From Flavobacteriales bacterium (lineage in GTDB: Bacteria; Bacteroidota; Bacteroidia; NS11-12g; UBA955): DNA of 9,535 nucleotides. The position numbers were made by a program, and so were the translations under genes. The stretch spans positions 1 through 9,535 of the forward strand of contig CANFVI010000060.1 in NCBI GenBank assembly GCA_947450405.1. The letters run 5' to 3'. The notes below the pieces were generated by a model. The model searched no databases, was not told the origin of the DNA, and saw nothing but the letters and a program-made list of their open reading frames with translations. The first letter of the stretch is position 1, and each line of letters opens with the position of its first letter. Positions 6,801 through 9,535 of the stretch are shown here, one piece after another.

Positions 6801-8397
6801 TTTCCCATTCAATAAATACCAAACAAATTTGAGTGATTACAAATGGAATATGGACAAGAAAACCATCGAAGCAAAAGTTGGTCCTGGAATGGGTGGTTTA
6901 ACGCCAGAATTCTTAAGTACCAATGTTACCCAAGATAGTTTGAAGTTTGAATCCCCAAAAGCCATTTACAATATGGAGGATTACACACTCAAAGCTGAGC
7001 AGGTTCCTTATATTGATATTGCAGATTCTCGTTTGTTTTTGAAGGATGGAAAAGTGACCATTCGCGAAAATGCAAACATGGATACTTTGTTTGAAACCAA
7101 GTTGATTGCCAATAGAGATGATAAGTTTCACGAAATTTATAAACTTACAATTAAAGTATTAGGTAAGAATCGGGTACATGGTTCTGGATTTTACCAATAC
7201 GTAGACAAACTTGCAAACCGCCAAGAGTTTTTGTTAGATAGTGTAATTGTAAATAGAAAGAAACATGTTGAGGGTATTGGGGTAATTCAAGAAGAAAGAG
7301 GATTTACCTTGGATAAGAAAATTGGATACAAGGGAATTGCTCAAATTGAAAGTAGTGAGCAATTAATAAAGTTTCTCGGTTTTGTGAAACCATTGCATAC
7401 TTTTAAAAATGTATTGCCTTCGGCTTGGGTGAGTTTTAGAGATTTTGTTGATCCAAAGGATGTGGTTATTCCTTTGTCGAATCCAAGAGACAAACTCAAT
7501 ACAAAACAGTTCGTAGGTTTGTATATTGCCAATGATTCATCTCACGTTTATCCGTTGTTGTTTTCTGCCAGAAGACGTTATAGTGATAATGATGTGTCAA
7601 ACGACACAGGTATTTTGTACTATGACCACAAACTTGAGAGCTTTATGGTGGGTAGTGAAGATAAATTGAGAAATGGCGGAACCAAAGGTAGCTTTATTCA
7701 GTTCAATGAAAAAGACCATACCATTCATGCTGAAGGCCCAATGGATTTTGGTTTAGAATCTGAAAATATCAAATTTAAAAATGCGGGTCATGCAGATTTG
7801 AAAGCAAAGGACAGTACTTTCTCGTTTAATTTGGCAATGATGTTGGATTTCCCTCTGCATAAAGACTTTGTTGACTATTTGGTAACAAAAATCAATGAGG
7901 GTGGACCAGGTACTGTTGATTTAAATACGGATTTCTTTAAGGATGCATTAGGCGAAATGATTGCTTCGCCAAAGGTGTTGCGAAATGCAATTTCCGGAAT
8001 TGAAAAGAACAATCAACTTAAGGGCAAAGATGAATGCGATTATACCTTGGTAATGTCTGATGCTACTTTCCGTTGGGATAATAAAATGCGTGGTATGTAT
8101 TGCAACGACAATGTGATAATTGCAAGTATTGCAGGAACACCCATTAACAAAGAAGTAAAGGCTACTATGCTTTTAGAATCAAAACGATCTGGGGAAAATA
8201 TGTTTATCTATTTGAACTATGGCGAAGACTATGTGTTTTTTAATATCACCAAAAGCAAATGTGCCGTTTATGCCTCTGATCCTAAGTTGACGGAAATATT
8301 AATTAATACAGCCAACAAGGTTAAAGCGAAAGACTTTTATATCATGCAAACTACCGAAAGAACAGTAGATAAGTTCTTGAAGAAAGTTGAGCGTTAA
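3883..8397 (+). CDS. Very large exported, beta-strand-rich protein of unknown function (about 1504 aa)
   Basis: I do not recognise this protein. Residues 1-21 are a signal peptide (hydrophobic core LKLFFLMVLMAL, likely cut after AAFS21, mature start QIRS). There is no lipobox, so it should be a soluble periplasmic, surface or outer-membrane-associated protein. Residues 28-150 look helical, with spaced aromatic residues. From about 155 to 450 the sequence alternates polar and hydrophobic residues with many glycines, suggesting stacked beta strands. Residues 460-575 form a charged helical island with a winged-helix-like look. A long beta-rich part (580-1320) follows, with loosely similar strand-turn units such as GGMVRAGRFDFYGQ (631-644), GKGHGDMTMN (797-806), GDGLLKWDLATFSS (903-916) and GHADLKAKDSTFSF (1302-1315). 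The end is mixed, with helices near 1325-1375 and 1465-1500. It has only six cysteines. There is no type IX C-terminal sorting domain. The strand pattern recalls layered lipid-transport or AsmA/OstA-like folds, but this is a guess from pattern only. Composition matches the neighbouring genes and the frame is open throughout. Confidence 0.85.
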   Translation: MIKLKLFFLMVLMALSNAAFSQIRSFNSDPTIFMKELEDLFKGVDDKETLRDFAIFKENWLNGKFSPSQQKFMMQVSNQMLTDQMQVLPYFKLFYGTITRFLERKMPDKTLAQWQGVAKTILANSSEDYLEFLKTTEQLFSSKTLFINENKKWYVDTNNYDIKLVKGKIAIDFGEVTLTCKSLSDKLIISKTKGVYFPGTAIWEGKYGNTDFSRAIPEDKTLIKFGKYTINFNKAEYQIDTVTLIYQKYFKEPILGKFSDKLMFSLDSNTVKTGGYPKFTSFNNNLLVRGIVGSESFFRGGFSMNGGVINTQTVDNKPSFIDIFYKGKKKVTLKSTGFRIAKGIANSPNTEFTLYLDSGKNISHPAVQVSFVFKDNRLIINRGDEGLMRTAFNDDYHNMSIDVEQIRWKIDEPFVDFDNINDDKGVKFESNDFFRDFIYEKWQGPLLTNPLEKINAYYLRTPPDPIAERLDKEIKTLYANPKRDQALISVKLKELSERKSNAKRLINFKDRGTFHLDDYCGFFNLEPTHTKHLFIDLHDAGFVNYNFKTDSIKINRKLFKYNLMHKKAIDYDVIRLNSVIAAKPNATLNLLSNEMNIEGVRFCYFSDSQNVSVRPTDQSVVLTHNRNLRFGGMVRAGRFDFYGQRFNFSYEKFIIDFANIDSMQMFFPDETGQRLIPIKSVLRNIGGTLFIDKPNNKSGNINYPEYPIFTSNKGSDILYDKPSIHGGQYKGDVFKFVVDPFTIDSLDNFTIQGLRFEGEFFSDGIFPDFRHYAYIQPDYSLGFVKTTPPGGYPMYRGKGHGDMTMNLSEMGFYGENGEIKYESSSTKFTKILLLPKEAKGEINNYDLNQNAKYPEIHAVNATLNWKPYEDKYTITQGKTPIKMFNFGYDFFGKITQSPTNVIGDGLLKWDLATFSSKEMVFAPKKAKAEVGELTIFALDSTKVVFNSKNIHGTMDFATRMGDFATNEVGQITNFPFNKYQTNLSDYKWNMDKKTIEAKVGPGMGGLTPEFLSTNVTQDSLKFESPKAIYNMEDYTLKAEQVPYIDIADSRLFLKDGKVTIRENANMDTLFETKLIANRDDKFHEIYKLTIKVLGKNRVHGSGFYQYVDKLANRQEFLLDSVIVNRKKHVEGIGVIQEERGFTLDKKIGYKGIAQIESSEQLIKFLGFVKPLHTFKNVLPSAWVSFRDFVDPKDVVIPLSNPRDKLNTKQFVGLYIANDSSHVYPLLFSARRRYSDNDVSNDTGILYYDHKLESFMVGSEDKLRNGGTKGSFIQFNEKDHTIHAEGPMDFGLESENIKFKNAGHADLKAKDSTFSFNLAMMLDFPLHKDFVDYLVTKINEGGPGTVDLNTDFFKDALGEMIASPKVLRNAISGIEKNNQLKGKDECDYTLVMSDATFRWDNKMRGMYCNDNVIIASIAGTPINKEVKATMLLESKRSGENMFIYLNYGEDYVFFNITKSKCAVYASDPKLTEILINTANKVKAKDFYIMQTTERTVDKFLKKVER

Positions 8398-9122
8398 TTT
8401 GGGTAAACTACTTTAGTTAGAAACAATCCTTTTGCAGCCACTGAATTACCTGCATCAGACCTGGTACCAGTTTTTAATATGGTTTCAAATTCATTGACAG
8501 TCATTTTGCCTGTTCCAATTAAAATACTCGTTCCAACAAGTGCCCTAACCATATTTCTAAGAAATCTGCTAGCAGATATCTTGAAAATAATTTGTGAACC
8601 CTTTTCAAACCACAATGCTTCATACACCGTGCACCGGTAATTGTCGGCTGGTGGTAATCCTTTGCAAAATGCTTGAAATTCATTCGTCCCCAATAGAATT
8701 TGTGCAGCTTGATTCATCGCAGTTAAATCCAGCTTTTTTGTAAAAGAATATGAAAATCGATCAGTAAAAGGATTGGGATTTGTTTCAATAAAATACTGAT
8801 ATTCTCTCAATGTTGCATCGAATCTTGCATGGAAATCATCATGGGACTGCAAACAGTTTTTTATTGCAATACTCTTTGGTAGCATTGCATTGAGTTTGTA
8901 AACAAAAGATTCTGGCAAGGGTAGGTCGAAATTAAAATGTGCAGTGTATTCACTCGCATGAACACCAGTATCGGTTCTGCCACAACCCATGATTTCGATG
9001 GGTTGATTGCAAATTTGAGAGAGTTTATTTTGAATTACCTCTTGAACGGTAATTCCATTAGGTTGAATTTGCCAACCGTGAAAATCGGTGCCGTCGTATG
9101 ATAAATCGAGGCGGTATCGCAT
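8394..9122 (-). CDS. truA: tRNA pseudouridine(38-40) synthase TruA
   Basis: TruA converts uridines 38, 39 and 40 in the anticodon stem-loop of many tRNAs to pseudouridine. The protein has 242 residues, the compact size common in this family. It starts with the family pattern YDGTDFHGWQ (9-18) and VQEVIQ (26-31). The catalytic aspartate is D51 in GCGRTDTGVHA (46-56). Further conserved parts are FHARFDA (97-103), REYQY (106-110) with the active-site tyrosine Y109, the FLRNMVR segment (187-193) and the C-terminal GNSVAAKGLFL (225-235). The ATG overlaps the stop codon of the upstream thiolase gene by one base (TAATG), so the two are probably cotranscribed and translationally coupled. At the other end its stop codon shares bases with the stop of the convergent giant gene, leaving no intergenic terminator. 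Confidence 0.97.
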   Translation of the reverse strand: MRYRLDLSYDGTDFHGWQIQPNGITVQEVIQNKLSQICNQPIEIMGCGRTDTGVHASEYTAHFNFDLPLPESFVYKLNAMLPKSIAIKNCLQSHDDFHARFDATLREYQYFIETNPNPFTDRFSYSFTKKLDLTAMNQAAQILLGTNEFQAFCKGLPPADNYRCTVYEALWFEKGSQIIFKISASRFLRNMVRALVGTSILIGTGKMTVNEFETILKTGTRSDAGNSVAAKGLFLTKVVYPN

Positions 9123-9535
9123 TATGCTAGGTTTTCAAACACAATCGCACAACCTTGACCAACCCCAATACACATTGTTGCCAATCCATATTTTTTGCCT
9201 GGGTGTTTCGCCATGTGGTGTATCAATGTAGCAGAAATTCTTGTTCCACTCGCACCCAATGGATGTCCGATTGCAATACTTCCACCATTCAAATTCACTT
9301 TTGCTAAATCAACATTCAATAAATCTGCACTTGCCAATACTTGGGCGGCAAATGCTTCGTTTAATTCAAATACATCAATGTCGTTCACAGTTAATCCCGC
9401 TTTTTTAAGCGCTTTCTCTGTTGCTGGAACTGGGCCAATTCCCATAATTGAAGGATCAACACCAGCCGCACCGCAACTTACAATTCTTGCAATAGGTTTC
9501 AAGTTGAATTGTTTTACCATGCTTTCGCTCGCTAA
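9122..9535 (-). CDS. fadA: FadA-type acetyl-CoA C-acyltransferase (thiolase), C-terminal 137 residues only
   Basis: The gene runs off the right edge; the reading frame is open to the last base, so the internal ATG at 9518-9520 is not the start. A full thiolase is about 390 residues, so roughly the last third is seen. Visible motifs, counted from the first residue in the window, are GPVPAT (34-39), ELNEAFAAQ (57-65) with the NEAF active-site segment, GGSIAIGHPLGASGTR (84-99) with catalytic H91, and ATMCIGVGQG (119-128) with catalytic C122. The acyl-accepting N-terminal cysteine is outside the window. Thiolases cleave 3-ketoacyl-CoA with CoA (beta-oxidation) or condense acetyl-CoA. The VPATEKALKKAGL and ATMCIGxGQG patterns resemble FadA more than acetoacetyl-CoA thiolases, but a C-terminal third cannot settle substrate length. 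truA overlaps it by one base downstream. Confidence 0.93.
   Translation of the reverse strand, partial: LASESMVKQFNLKPIARIVSCGAAGVDPSIMGIGPVPATEKALKKAGLTVNDIDVFELNEAFAAQVLASADLLNVDLAKVNLNGGSIAIGHPLGASGTRISATLIHHMAKHPGKKYGLATMCIGVGQGCAIVFENLA

Noticed and set aside
3883..8397. Giant protein as SprA, PorU or LptD
   Set aside because: It is much shorter than SprA, lacks recognisable Cys/His gingipain-like catalytic motifs of PorU, and has no clear C-terminal beta-barrel like LptD.
9518..9520. ATG at 9520 as the start of a short 132-residue protein
   Set aside because: The frame is open to the window edge and the residues before it continue the thiolase family sequence, so this is the C-terminal part of a longer gene.

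Overview
The window is an AT-rich, gene-dense stretch that reads as chromosomal DNA of a Bacteroidota (Bacteroidetes) bacterium. Three things support this. It contains a PorQ-type protein of the type IX secretion system, a system known only from this phylum. PorQ is followed directly by a cytidylate kinase gene. The promoters look like the Bacteroidota -7 element TAnnTTTG, and most start codons lack a Shine-Dalgarno sequence. Nothing in the sequence narrows this to a genus. I see no mobile elements, tRNA or rRNA genes, CRISPR or broken genes, and no gene-free stretch longer than about 65 bases.

Layout. Left part, minus strand: ribF (riboflavin kinase / FAD synthetase, 348-1280) runs into an exported M23-family peptidase (1-382, cut by the window edge). 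The peptidase start lies inside the end of ribF. Middle part, plus strand: porQ (1321-2352), cmk (2356-3033), tpiA (3058-3819) and a very large exported protein of about 1504 residues that I do not recognise (3883-8397). Right part, minus strand: the C-terminal 137 residues of a FadA-type thiolase (9122-9535, cut by the window edge) overlap truA (8394-9122) by one base. truA converges on the giant gene so tightly that their stop codons share the bases TTAA.

How the genes work together. The 40-bp gap between ribF and porQ appears to hold two divergent promoters whose core elements overlap. tpiA has its own -7 element only five bases before its ATG. porQ has the same arrangement, which suggests leaderless transcripts for both. 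The housekeeping enzymes (RibF, Cmk, TpiA, TruA, thiolase) serve unrelated pathways. The envelope theme comes from PorQ (outer membrane, secretion), the M23 peptidase (cell wall) and the giant protein (signal peptide followed by mostly beta-strand sequence). PorQ and the giant protein both have a predicted signal peptidase I site followed directly by glutamine. The giant protein is the one component whose function is open. It is also the only gene here with a clear AGGAG Shine-Dalgarno sequence.
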